Below, piece by piece: positions 1 through 11,505 of a stretch of 64,000 bases of DNA (positions are counted from its first letter, which is position 1; every line of letters starts with the position of its first letter). The notes below the pieces were generated by a model. That model had not been told where the DNA came from. It ran no database searches and saw only the letters and a program-made list of their open reading frames with translations. The stretch is from Neurospora tetraspora (taxonomy: Eukaryota; Ascomycota; Sordariomycetes; Sordariales; Sordariaceae): positions 620,001-684,000 of the forward strand of contig NW_026944393.1 in the NCBI RefSeq assembly GCF_033439725.1, in the 5' to 3' direction. A program made the translations under genes and the position numbers.

Positions 1-3000
1 AGATTAGAAAAGAGGCTTTAAATTATAATAACCGGATAAACTTTTTAGCCAAATTATCGTTGATCTATTTCTTAATAATATTCAATTCGTTGGGGTTGAA
101 AAGGCGGCTTCGAGTTACTAGCGAGGTAGTTCTAAAATGGAATTCGATCTTAAAATTATAAAAGCGTATTAGAAGTAATATTTTAACGCCCTCTTATTTA
201 AATATATTAACGTAATACTAATATTAAAAAGGGAATTTTATTTTAATTTACTCGTCGGTCTTCGGCGGCTTATCGGCTTTTTCGTAAAACTTTATTACGT
301 TTTCGGATATAATTTTATTTAAGGATATGCTATCCGTCGCAAAATATTTATTAATAATAACTTATAATATAGGAAATCCTCTTCTATCCTTAATAGTAGT
401 ACCGAATTAACAACTCTTACGGTACGGAGGGTTTCCCTATCTCTAATTCCAATTAAATTATTAATCTATTCATAAAAATTATTATTAAATAAATATTTAT
501 ACTATCCTTCTCTTCCTATTAATACTTTAATATTATTATTTTTTTAATTAATCTATCGCTAATATATCTAAAATTTAAAACGCCTCCTTCTTTCTCTATA
601 CTATTCTCCTCTTTTATTCTTTTAATATCCTCCATTATTTAGGCCCTTATTATATAAATTACTTAGAATTTATATTTTTTAATTATTTAATTAAAAGTAA
701 CTATTAATAATTCCCGAATATTAGTAAGATTAATAAAGTTATAAGGTATATTACAAACGCGGACTAACGTATAGTAATCGGTATTATCAATACGGACGCC
801 TCTAATTATTTAATAAAATATTAGAGAGAGATGAAGTATTTAAAGCTATTCCAATAATATTAAAAGTATAAAAGTTTGGCCGGGGCTACTAAAGGTCTTT
901 CTAATTAATATAATACTTAAACGGTTAATAACCCTATTTCGAAAGTAATTAAAACGTTGATGGGTAATTCGTCTTATAATTGTAGAGATAGAAATATAAC
1001 GTACGATATCGGTTTGGGGGCCGCTAACGTAATTGAATTTAAATTCCCTTTTAAAAGTAAATTCCCCCTCGTTTATGACTTCTTTATAAAAAGCTTTCTT
1101 ATAAATAAAGATTAAATAAGTATTTAATATATTAAATAAAAGGATAATATAATTACTTTTAAATTTTAAAGGGGTATATTTTATATAATTAAGGGCCCCT
1201 TTTAAAAAGTAATCTCGTAGTTTATATACTAAAATAAATTATAAGTATAAGGAATTGTGAAGTTAGGAAATACTTAGGGCCTAGTAAACGAATTAAGGGT
1301 AGCTGAGGATAACCGGGTTATTTTCTACTAAATTGTAAATTAATAAATCTATAATTTCGTAATATAGTCCCGCCTATATTGTTAATTTAAAGAAGTAAAT
1401 AATATTACCTTTAATTAAGCCTTTATTAATAAAATAGAAGATCTTTAGCGTTCTTAACTTATAATAAGGAAATTAATAATAATAAATAAAATATCTATTA
1501 ATAAAATCAAAAATAATATAATTCCTATCGATTAGGGTAGAGTAATATAATTTATACTATCCGTTAAATGAATGAATAAAGAAATTTAATAAATTAGAGT
1601 ATTTATAACGGCTATTTATAAAACATTTATATATTTCGACTATATTTAACTATATAAAAACATCCCCCTTCTCTCTTCCTAATCCTATAAATTTATACTT
1701 CTAATTACAATTTAGTTTAGAAGCTATACATTTCCCTACTAGCCGATAATATTATTTTTATTACCCTAAATAAGATTAATAAAACCGGGCTAATAAATAA
1801 GGATTGGGGAAATGGGGGCCGGGGTATTTTAATAATCCTAAGCGGCCGTAAGGGCTATACCTATAATATTAATTTAATAATTTCTAGCTGGGCAATATTA
1901 ACTATACTATTACTAACTATAATTATATTAACCCTATTAAAGAACGGCGTTATTTCTTCTACTACCGCTCCTACTGCCTTTACCTCCTCTACAATTTCCG
2001 CCTTTACTATAGAACGGGCGGACTTTCTTCTTAAAATTAATATTAATATAATACGTAACCGAAAAGTAATTTTAACGGTTATAACGGGTATAAGCGCTTA
2101 TTTATATATAATAATTAAAAACTTCTTAAGAAATTATATTCCGTAAAATGATATTAGTAATAGATATTCTATTGATATTAATATTTATAGTAGTACTGCC
2201 TTAACTAATAAGTTTATCCGTAATAAAAATAACAGTAATCTTCAATCTATAAAAAGGGTTAACGAAATTATCGTAATAAATACTATCTTCGAAATTTCAA
2301 ACGAAGCCCCGGGCAATTTTAAATTACTTTATATAATTATTGTCGGCAGGCTAAAGGTATTAAAAAGTAAGAGCGGCCTAAACCTCCTTAGTAATCTTAC
2401 TATAGAAGTAATAAACTTCTATAATATTATCGAATTTATAATAATTAACGAACAAAATAAATTAATTTTCAAGAATTTGCTAATGTATATCTTTAATTAT
2501 TTTTAATTTATTTAATTTATAGCGAATGTAAATAATAAAGTCAATACTATCATATTTAGTATTAAATTTAGCGAAAAGGTCTATTATAATCGTCTATTTC
2601 TATTTAATATTATTAATAAAGTATTCGAAAATCGTAATTAAATCCAATTCAATAACGGAAAAGGGCGTACTTTCTAAAAACTTAACGATATATAAAAAAC
2701 GCTTAACTTCAAGCGTAAAATAAGCAGCCTCATCAATTTAGTACAATTTAATCTTTATATACTAAACTAAATAACGCTCTACACACTCTAAAAGGGTATC
2801 GCCTTTAATATTAAATAATAAAACGTGCGAACGGGACAATACCGATTAGCCGCTATTAATAATTATAATTAATATATTAAAATTCTTGAGGGAGCCGGAA
2901 TTACTAGGGATAGTACTATAATTACTAAAAATTTAAACCGGGTCGTCAATAAAATTAATAATATTAATTTACTTTAATCGATTACGGAAATCGTTAATAG

Positions 3001-3684
3001 CTTTAATGTACTTCTCGTATTATTTCTAAAAAACGAGGTTAGTATCAGTCTTAAAATCGGCGAACAATTACTATAACGTAGCAATTTCCTTATATAGTTC
3101 ATTAATCTTAAACTTATATTAAAGAACCGTAATAACCAAATTACTATTAAATCTAGTGACCTCCCTTTAAGAATCCTCCAAATCTTCCTCCGCTCTCTAA
3201 GCGCAATCGTAGGCCTCAATAATATCATTGTAAACTAAATAATTTAAAGTAATAATTATATCGCGGAAGATAAGGATAGTCGCGAAGGCAAAAGTATACT
3301 CTATAATTACAATCGAAAGAAGGGCGGTAAAGGGGTTATTATTAAAATTTATAAATACCTTTATAAAATTATTATAAATTACTTGATTTACGGGGTTAAA
3401 AACTTAGAGAGCTCCAATTACAATAGCTACAATAAAATTATTTATAATAATTAGAACGCCCAATATTAATCGCTAGATTAATCGTAACGGCGGTAATTCT
3501 TTATAGTCACTGTCTTAAAAGTAGGAGGAGAAAGAGGATTAAATACCTAATTAATTAAATCTTAGCTTGGACTTAGTAAGACTAGGGTCGAATTTTATAC
3601 TTATCCCGTTAATAAAGGCCTAAATTTTAAAAACCTAATTAATTGATTAATTTCTCCCTTAAGCACGCGTAGCGTAATAGTAGT
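1..3684 (-). mobile_element. Partial Ty3/Gypsy element B' (second copy of family B), broken
   Basis: This stretch aligns along its whole length with 14761-18456 inside element B, so it is the gag-to-start-of-reverse-transcriptase internal region of the same family, read on the minus strand. It is cut by the window start on its 3' side. On its 5' side it stops about 12 bases short of where the 5' LTR begins in B and no LTR follows. It is heavily RIP-mutated, carries many breaks, and is a fossil. Confidence 0.85.
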
Positions 3685-4189
3685 CTCTTCTCAAACCTTC
3701 TTTTAACTACCATACAATCGTCCAAGCCAATTTCAAGCACAACCTTTCCTTGCCTCTCTTTTCACTTCTTTCAACTCTTTCACTCTCAACGTCATCATTG
3801 AGATCAACAACTCCTCATTCGCCAATACAGCATTCCAACACTAAGGCACTGGAACTTTCCAAACATCAAACAGTGTCTCAGATGCACAGCGGAGCCGCAT
3901 AGCCACAAAGGTTCTCGTTCTCTCTCTCTCTCTCCTTTTCTCTCGATATCGGTCTATCTCTTCAATATTGCTTTCCACAGCTAAGCAACAGCGGTCACAG
4001 TTCCCCCGGCCACTCGAGGCCTTTATCAAATCTCGATAATCAAAATCACTAAACATTTCAACGGTGGAAAGATAGACAGGTACATTAACTATCGGAGTCA
4101 AGTGGAGGATCAAGAGGATAATATTGTTATTGATATTCAACTTGGTAGTTTCTTTAGGTAGGCTGAATTCTTGAAAGATAGTTTCAGCA
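3685..4189. other. Unassigned island of near-normal composition between two element fragments
   Basis: This stretch has far more C and G than its surroundings and begins with pyrimidine-rich sequence. A 99-codon open frame on the minus strand (3841-4140) has no recognisable domain and contains a low-complexity Arg/Glu stretch that comes from a CT-rich run at 3916-3940. I see no intron signals and no family. It may be a leftover of unique host DNA trapped between two elements, or internal sequence of the E-like element that follows. Confidence 0.4.
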
Positions 4190-4591
4190 GAACCTCAACC
4201 CGGGACCAAGCTCTTAGGAGGAATTAAACTCAATAAGCCATACTTTCCATTTTCACATATATAATTAGTCGCTTCCAGGACAGAAGCTTATTGCGTAGGG
4301 GGGGAATATAACGGCTAGCACCAATCGTCATAGATTCCATTCACGGGTTTAGTTCATAGTTCAGGTTCCTAGCCGCCTTAGCTCTAGAACCTTCACAGGG
4401 TGGCTTCCATTCACCTATCGGAATTCAAGGTAGAATATTCCCTTCCTAGAAGTTAGGGTATAAAACCCAAACCTCTCCTTCGAACCATTCCTTTTAAGTT
4501 TTCTTCCCTCTTCAACTTCTTATCTTTAATCTAAGTTAGCTAGGTAGTACAATCTTTGCACTTCGTACGCATCCTTGACTACGCAGTGACA
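4190..4591 (+). mobile_element. 3' end of an E-family LTR element (E'), with 3' LTR 4307-4591
   Basis: A polypurine tract ending at 4306 precedes an LTR that resembles the LTRs of element E (23341-23570 and 25398-25627) throughout, including the TATA-like box at 4459-4465 and the 3' terminus. The sequence just upstream, including the stretch around 4271-4306, also matches the 3' internal end of E at about 25360-25397. The LTR is 285 bp against 230 bp in E. The copy is a fragment of an otherwise missing element. It is much less AT-rich than E, as if RIP had largely passed it by. The left limit is approximate. Confidence 0.7.
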
Positions 4592-6075
4592 ACAAATACA
4601 CCTAACCAAATGCCTATCTAAATAGGGAAGAAATTAATAATATTAGAAAAAATGAGATTTGTCTATCTAAACCCCTAAATAAACGTTATACAACTACCTG
4701 CCTACTACTTGAATTGGTAATAATATACCCGCCGTTACTTATATAGAGTTACGCCCTAACTAAAGTACTAAAATTAAATTAGAAGACATTTTTAAACTTT
4801 GCTTATCTGGGACCCTCTTCTACCGTTAAATATATTTACACTTAGGAAGTAATTAGAATTAAAGCTATTACCTGGTGCTTCGTATCGCTCTACTTCTCTT
4901 ACTAATAGGAACCTTACCTTCACCGCTATAAAAGTAGTTTAATAGTCCTTATACCTACAAAATATTACATTTATTACCTTCTAATGGTTGCGTATTTTAA
5001 TAGATATTAATATTTAGCTAATTATATAAAAAAGGGGTAGGATCGAAGTTAATTATACGTTTGGCCGGCAGATTGTATGCTCGAAATAATTATTAGTAGT
5101 CCTTCCTTTAAGGATTTAAATAGATTTCCTTCTATTATAGTTTTATTAGAATATTCCTATCTACCGATAAAATAATTGCTTAGTCTGAATATTCTTTTTC
5201 ATTATAGCTATTATTATTGTAATTACTTGAGCCCCTACTAAGTTACATTTGAACGTTATTTATCCGGGTCTTTTTATACTATTTGAATTAGTAGGAACTA
5301 TTCCTACAATTCATATACTTACTATTTTTCCTCTATTACTTCCCTTATTTTAAATTAAATATAGAACTCCATATATTATAATAGCGACGTTAATACTTAT
5401 AGGATTTCTAATATCTTTAACCAGGCTTCGATACCGAAGCTAAAAGAAAAGTATTGCTATTAAAATATTTAATAGCGAGCGAAGGGTAATCAATAAGCCT
5501 ATATTATAAAAGGCGAATCTATTTACATAGAGATTTAAACGTTCGAAATTTTGGGGTAGTATTATCATTAACAGGGACGGGAGTCCGGGCAATAATAATT
5601 AAAATTAGGGTAAATCGTAAACAAACAGGGTAAATCGAACGAAAAGAGTATTATTAGGGATTATAAAAGCGGTAGAGATTCTTTTAGTATGCCGGCGAAA
5701 AGGAGGCGATACGAAAGACGTAGAAGAAGGGGTACTATTATTAAAGGAGACGAGAGTAGTACGGAGAAGGAGATTCTTTAGGCGTACTTACGAGAAAATA
5801 GTAGATATAACAGAATATTGAAAAAGAGGGTTAACTATAATATAGCGGGTTTGTAAGAGTAAGGTATAGTAAGTAGTCGTATAAGGTTAAAATTCTATAT
5901 TTAATAGAGGAAGTAAGAAGGAAAATTGTACTAGAAGGGTATAATCGAAAGAAGGTTTTATATAATTAGCGCTAACACCGTAGGGGCTAAGCAAGTATGT
6001 AGGTCTAGCCAACTAGAAGGCTCGCATTCCTATCGATAAGGTAGGGACCCTATCAATAAAGTAGGATACGGTTTA
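4592..6075. other. AT-rich intergenic or unclassified repeat relic
   Basis: This is RIP-like AT-rich sequence between the E' fragment and the target site of element D. No LTR, terminal repeat or recognisable protein motif was found. Around 5690-5830 the plus strand becomes purine-rich and would code for an Arg/Lys/Glu-rich peptide, which is too low in complexity to assign. Confidence 0.5.
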
Positions 6076-6080
6076 ATAAT

Positions 6081-6373
6081 TATTAAAATCGTAGAAGAAG
6101 GTAGGTTAAGGTACCTACGGATAGTGTAAATACGTAGGGGACGTTAAGGTAGGGGGAGGATTAAAAATATATTAATAATTAACCCTAATAATTCTAGAGG
6201 CGAGTTCGACCGGCTATTTATATCGTTGTAGATTCTATACTATAGTAACTAAATCCGCGACGGCTCCGAATTATTCTAACGCTATATTACAATATTTATA
6301 TTATATAAATATTGGCGCTCCTTAGTGCTAGTACAAATTTAACGTTTAATAGGTCTTTAACGATTTAATATAA
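6081..6373 (-). repeat. 3' LTR of element D
   Basis: This 293-bp LTR pairs with 25882-26174. The two are the same length and differ almost only by transitions. It is adjoined on the internal side by a minus-strand polypurine tract, which marks it as the 3' LTR. Confidence 0.8.
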
Positions 6374-8480
6374 TCCTCCCTCTCTTAAATTTTTATTTTA
6401 AAAATTTATAAATATTTTATATTAGTAACTTCCCTACCGGCGCTCTTCTGCTATTATTTCTCTATAATTTATTTTTATAGCTAAATATACTGTTATTGAA
6501 ACGCCGCCCTCTTCGGCTCTTCTTATTCCTATATTAGTACTAATTTATTGCTTAATACTTGTTAATCCTCTCTTTCCGCCGGCTTCGACCGCCTTTTATT
6601 TACTATCCGTTATTTCTTTATTTTTTACCGCCCGCCGTTCTAAATTTAAATTAATTACCCTCCGTTTTATTATGTTTTACCCCCCTATTACCGTTATAAT
6701 GCTTAATGGCCGTTTTTTCATCCTAAATTATCTTCTCCGCTTTTTTTCTATTCCTTTTTACCGCCTTCCCCTACTGCCTTTCTTATATTTTATCGTTTAA
6801 AATTAGCTTATTTAAAAAAATTTCCATAATGCTTATATTCTTATACTTCGATTATTTACCCCGAGTCTACTTTATTTTATATTCCTAATTTTAATTATAA
6901 GGACCCTTCCTCCTTCCCCTCTTTTCCTCCTCCTCTTCTTCCTCCTTCCCTCGCGTAAATTTATATATTTATTTATACTATTATTATAATTACTTTCTTA
7001 AGCCCCGCTGATTAATATACTTTTTACAATTTAGTTTTCTTTATTAAGCCCGACTATTTTTAATTTTAATAAATATTTTTCCTTTCCGCTCCGTATTTTT
7101 TATATTAATTATTTAATAGTATTATTTATAATCCGCTTTATATTATCTCTTTTTAAGAGGTTATAAACGCTATTACCGATTTACCCCCCGGCGTTACTAG
7201 TACCGCTATAATTTTAATAATAAACTATTTGGTTTATATTTAATAAAACACATTAAATTCCTATTCTTTTTCTATTACTATTAGTATTAATAAAATTATT
7301 TTTTTAAATAATAATATATATTCGGTATATTTTGAAACTTTAAACTAGCGCCTTTATAATTTCCTTCTAATCCTTTATAATTACATAATTATGTTTTAGA
7401 AAAATATAATCGCTATTTACGTAGGAAATATAAATAACGTTACGCTTACCATTACTATTACCTTCTATAATTCCGCCGATATTTTAGTGATTAGAATTTA
7501 TATTCTTTACGAACGCTTTTATATCTTCCTTTTAATCCCTTCCGAATTTTGTAACCGCCGCTTTAACGAATAAATAGAGTATTATAATTTCCGCTATCCT
7601 ATTAACGGTTGCCCTATTGGTTAAATTACCCCTATTATTATGTATATTTTTAATAGCGAATAATTCGACGTTGTAATTCCCGTTTTCTTAATAGTTTTTA
7701 CTACCCCCGTAATTATAATCGGTCTAGCGGATATCCTTTAGGTTATAAATTCGGTATATATTAATATTCGCTGTTTATTACCCGTTAAAGCGTCCCCTTA
7801 GCCCTACGATAAAAATACGCTAATATTAGTAGCTAATAATACAATAATAGACGAAAGTAAGATTTAAATTTAGATTATTTATTAATGGGCGCGGCGGTCG
7901 CGCGTAAGAATTTAACTTTTAAGAAAATGGGTTCGATTTTTATATTAATATATAATTTAAACTTGGATTTAAAGATTGGATTAGGGGGTTATTATAACAT
8001 TTAGCCTTTTATTTTTATAATTCTTTAGTCTTATTTTATTAATAATATTATTGTTTGGAGGGAGGAATATTAGTTTAATAGATAGTCGATAATTAAATAT
8101 TAGCGCGCTATTACGTTTTCCGGTTTATCGTTTTCTATAATTCTTTAATTAATTTTTCCTCCTTCTATTTACGCGCTATTGTCCGCCTTCTTAATATAAT
8201 TCCCCTAATTCTAATTTAACATATTGTATATTATAATCGTTTAAAATAATTCCCCTAATTTTAATCTAATATATTATACGTTATAATTATCTAATATTCT
8301 ATATATTATAATCGTTTAATATTCTATACGTTATAATCGCCTAATATTCTAAATATATTATAATTATTAATATTCTATAATTATTAATACATTATAATCA
8401 TTAATTACTTTAACCTCTTTTTACTAATTTATTTAATTTATTTTTATTAACCTAATTACTAGGCCCCCTTCGGCTTTCCT
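6374..8480 (-). other. Long 3' region of element D beyond the chromodomain, content unresolved
   Basis: About 2.1 kb separates the chromodomain remnant of D from its 3' LTR, far more than a usual 3' UTR. The plus strand is pyrimidine-rich here (for example 6925-6950). A second polypurine-like tract on the plus strand lies near 8058-8070. No LTR pair or target duplication could be found for a separate insertion. It may be an extra 3' reading frame, a long untranslated region, or an unrecognised older insertion. Confidence 0.45.
8200..8395. repeat. Degenerate tandem repeat, unit about 25 bp
   Basis: An AT-rich unit built around the words TTATAATCG and CTAATATTCTA recurs about six to seven times with substitutions. 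It lies inside the 3' region of element D. RIP-type change has blurred the units. Confidence 0.6.
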
Positions 8481-10091
8481 CCTCTATAGTTCTTTCGCCT
8501 TATATTCCTTTAATAATTCAGGACAATTTAAATCCTTTTATAATACTTATTCGTCATCGTTATTCGAATACCCCTTCTACTTTACCCAATATTACCGATT
8601 TACTCCCGACCCTCAATATTTTATAATTATTTCTACTTTATACCATATAAAATTATCCTTAATATTTACTACTTCTCTTCGCGGCGTTATTACTTTAGGA
8701 TTATTATAATATAGCTCTAATAAAATAATAAGGAATATTAAGTAAATATAATAGCGTTCCGGAAAGGTAAGATGGTAAGTTATCTTCTTATTGCTAACGA
8801 TTTTAATAATTTAAAAATGCCCTAAAATTTTATTTGCTAGCTTAACGCTAGGCCTTTGTTATTTAACGTTCTTCGTATTGAAGAAGATTTAACTATCGAC
8901 TTCGAACTCTTCAAATTTACGCGATTTATTATATTATTTTATATAACCTTTATTAATTTTCTCTAAGGCTTTAATAATAACGGTTCGTCCCTTAATTAAT
9001 TCCGCAATCTTTTCAGTAGTTACTATAAGGAATACGTTTCCGCGACCCTAATTTGGATTCGTTAAACTACGTAAGTAATAGCCGTAGAGCAATTCGGACG
9101 GTAATTTATTAATAGTAATATAAAAATAATTATTATAAATCTATTCCGCTATTATTGATTTTTCGGCCTAATGTACTTATTTTAGATTATAGAAAATCTA
9201 TAAATATAATTCTAAATTCTGATTTTATCATTGTATTTATCCGTCCGTTTACGTGTATTAAATAATATTTAAGCGGCGTTGAATATTTAATAATTTATAA
9301 TAAGTTTTTTAGAAGTTATTTGTAAAAAGGCTCCCTCTATCGGATATAATAAAATTTAGGAGCCCGAACGGCCGGAATATAATTTACTAAAATAAATATA
9401 CGAATTACTATACGGTAATTATCTTTTACGTCAGAATATAGAGTACTAATTCAGTAAAACGGTCGATAATAATTAGGACGGCGTTATAAGTTTAATTAGA
9501 TATAGGGTTGTAAAATTTAGGTAGGCTCGTAATAAAATCGTAGGAAATATTTTACTATAGTACTATTATGATAGGTAGCGATACGAAGATCCTATATAGT
9601 TTATAATTTTAAAATTTAATTTTCTAATGTATCGGATATTAGCGGATGTAATTTTTTACGTTAGCGGCGATAATAAATTAATAATAATATTAATTAATCT
9701 TCTTAAGCGTTTTCCGTTATCCTAATTATCCGGCTATAATATTATTATAGTAAATATAAAAGAATTCCGACCGTATACTCTCTAATACGTAAAATTAATA
9801 ATAATAATATAGTATTCTATCTTTTCCTATCCTTTAATTTTCTATTCTCTAACCTTTCCCTAATTCCTTCTATACTTCCACCGATATAAAAGGATCTAAT
9901 TTTTACGCCTCCAATAATTATTAATTTAATAGAAGAAATTACCTACCCTCCTTTTATACTTTTACAACTATTATATACGCTTTTATATAATTAATAACGA
10001 CGTCGTTTACTCCTCTTCTATAATTTATAGTAACTTGGTCCGTAAATTATATTTTTCTTTTAATATCCTTTCGTCCTTATTTAAACCCTTA

Positions 10092-10302
10092 TACTACGGC
10101 ACGTAGACTGGGCAAGTGACTGGCACTGCTAATCTGACGAATGTAATAAATAATTAACTATGGGGAGTAAAAGGGAAGAGGAGGAAGTGTGAGTCTAGCT
10201 AGTACGATTAAATATAGGAATAAAGTGGGTCTAAGATGGGAAGGGTGGACCGTTACGTGAATAGATATACCCAATTAGAAGGTATGGATTTTAGCTATGA
10301 TA
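10092..10302 (-). repeat. 3' LTR of element A
   Basis: This 211-bp LTR pairs with 19418-19628, has a CCTTA target duplication on its outer side, and has a polypurine tract on its inner side. Confidence 0.85.
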
Positions 10303-11284
10303 TTACCCCCCCCGCGTAAAGAAGATTTAACCCTAGAGTCGAAAATACTAAATCCTCTATCGTAATATATATCAATATGAAAATTATTTATTATGGTACT
10401 TACAGAGCCTTATTCCTAATCCTATATCTTTAGTAAATTCAATCCTTATCCGAATTGAAATTATAACGCACTAAACTATTGCCGTAATATATACGTTCTA
10501 TTTTGCGCTCAAAATCCTCAAATGAAACTACTAATTAATTATTAATACCGTTATTGTCGTCGTTTAATACCGAAATAGTATTGAAATAAGTACCTAAAGA
10601 AGACGGGATTATAGTATTAAGAACCGGTACTTTAATTGTAGGGTTCTATAATTTAAATTCAATACTTTTAGTTATAGTTTCGTAAATAGCGTTAATATCT
10701 ATAGTATCTTTGTACTTCTTATTATAATAGGTTTTATTTTGGCCGCCTCCGGTAGCCTCTTTAAGTTTTTAAATATAAGCGTTGTAAATAATAAGACTAA
10801 GGGTAATAAGTGGCGCGCGCTTGCGAGTAGCTAGATTGAGAGTACGATAGAAAAGAGAAATTTTGGCTAATTTTATTTATTTATTAGCCTTTATTTTATA
10901 AAGGAAACGCTTAAAGTTTATAATAAATATTATAAAGATATTATTTCCTTAGACGATTTTATAAAGTATATCCTCAATTTACTATACTTTATTCGGGTCG
11001 TTAAAAATACGAGTAAGTTAATTAAGAAGCTTCTAGAAATTCTAAGCCTTCTTATCGGCGGCTTAATTAAATTAAAGTATTACTAGAGCCTGGATTTTAC
11101 TATTAAAGCGAGAGTAGACGTAGTAAAATTAGGCTTCGTTATTACTAATTGCGGCCTTATTAATACAAAGCTTAATTTCGATTGCAGGTAGTTAGGTTTC
11201 GAAGGTATAAAGCGTATTACTAAAATTTTCAGGATTTAAGAAACTAGCCTTGGGTTTGGAATTACTATAATTAATATTAGTACC

Positions 11285-11505
11285 TATCACGGGGCGAGGC
11301 ACTGTTGGGTATAGGGTAAATATACGTTATTGTATAGAGGAGAGGAAAGGAAGGTGTGCGTAGAGGACTGGCTATATAGGCGAAAGCCCTAGTAGGCTAG
11401 TCCGTACACGCGCACACGTACAACTATACGTAACTACTATATTCTAAATATAATAAACGAAGTAGTTAATATAATACAAGAATATTATAAACTAACCCTA
11501 TGATA
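11285..11505 (-). repeat. 3' LTR of element B
   Basis: This 221-bp LTR is the partner of 18469-18690. The outer flank carries GTACC and the inner flank a polypurine tract. Confidence 0.88.

Noticed and set aside
2974-3228. 84-codon frame on the minus strand
   Set aside because: It lies inside the RIP-mutated gag-like region of element fragment B', has no independent support, and is not a host gene.
6081-6373. Reading the left D LTR as the 3' end of a separate plus-strand element
   Set aside because: A purine-rich tract near 6152 suggested it, but that tract lies within both LTR copies. The longer 293-bp LTR pair, with matching target duplications and a minus-strand polypurine tract, explains the data better.
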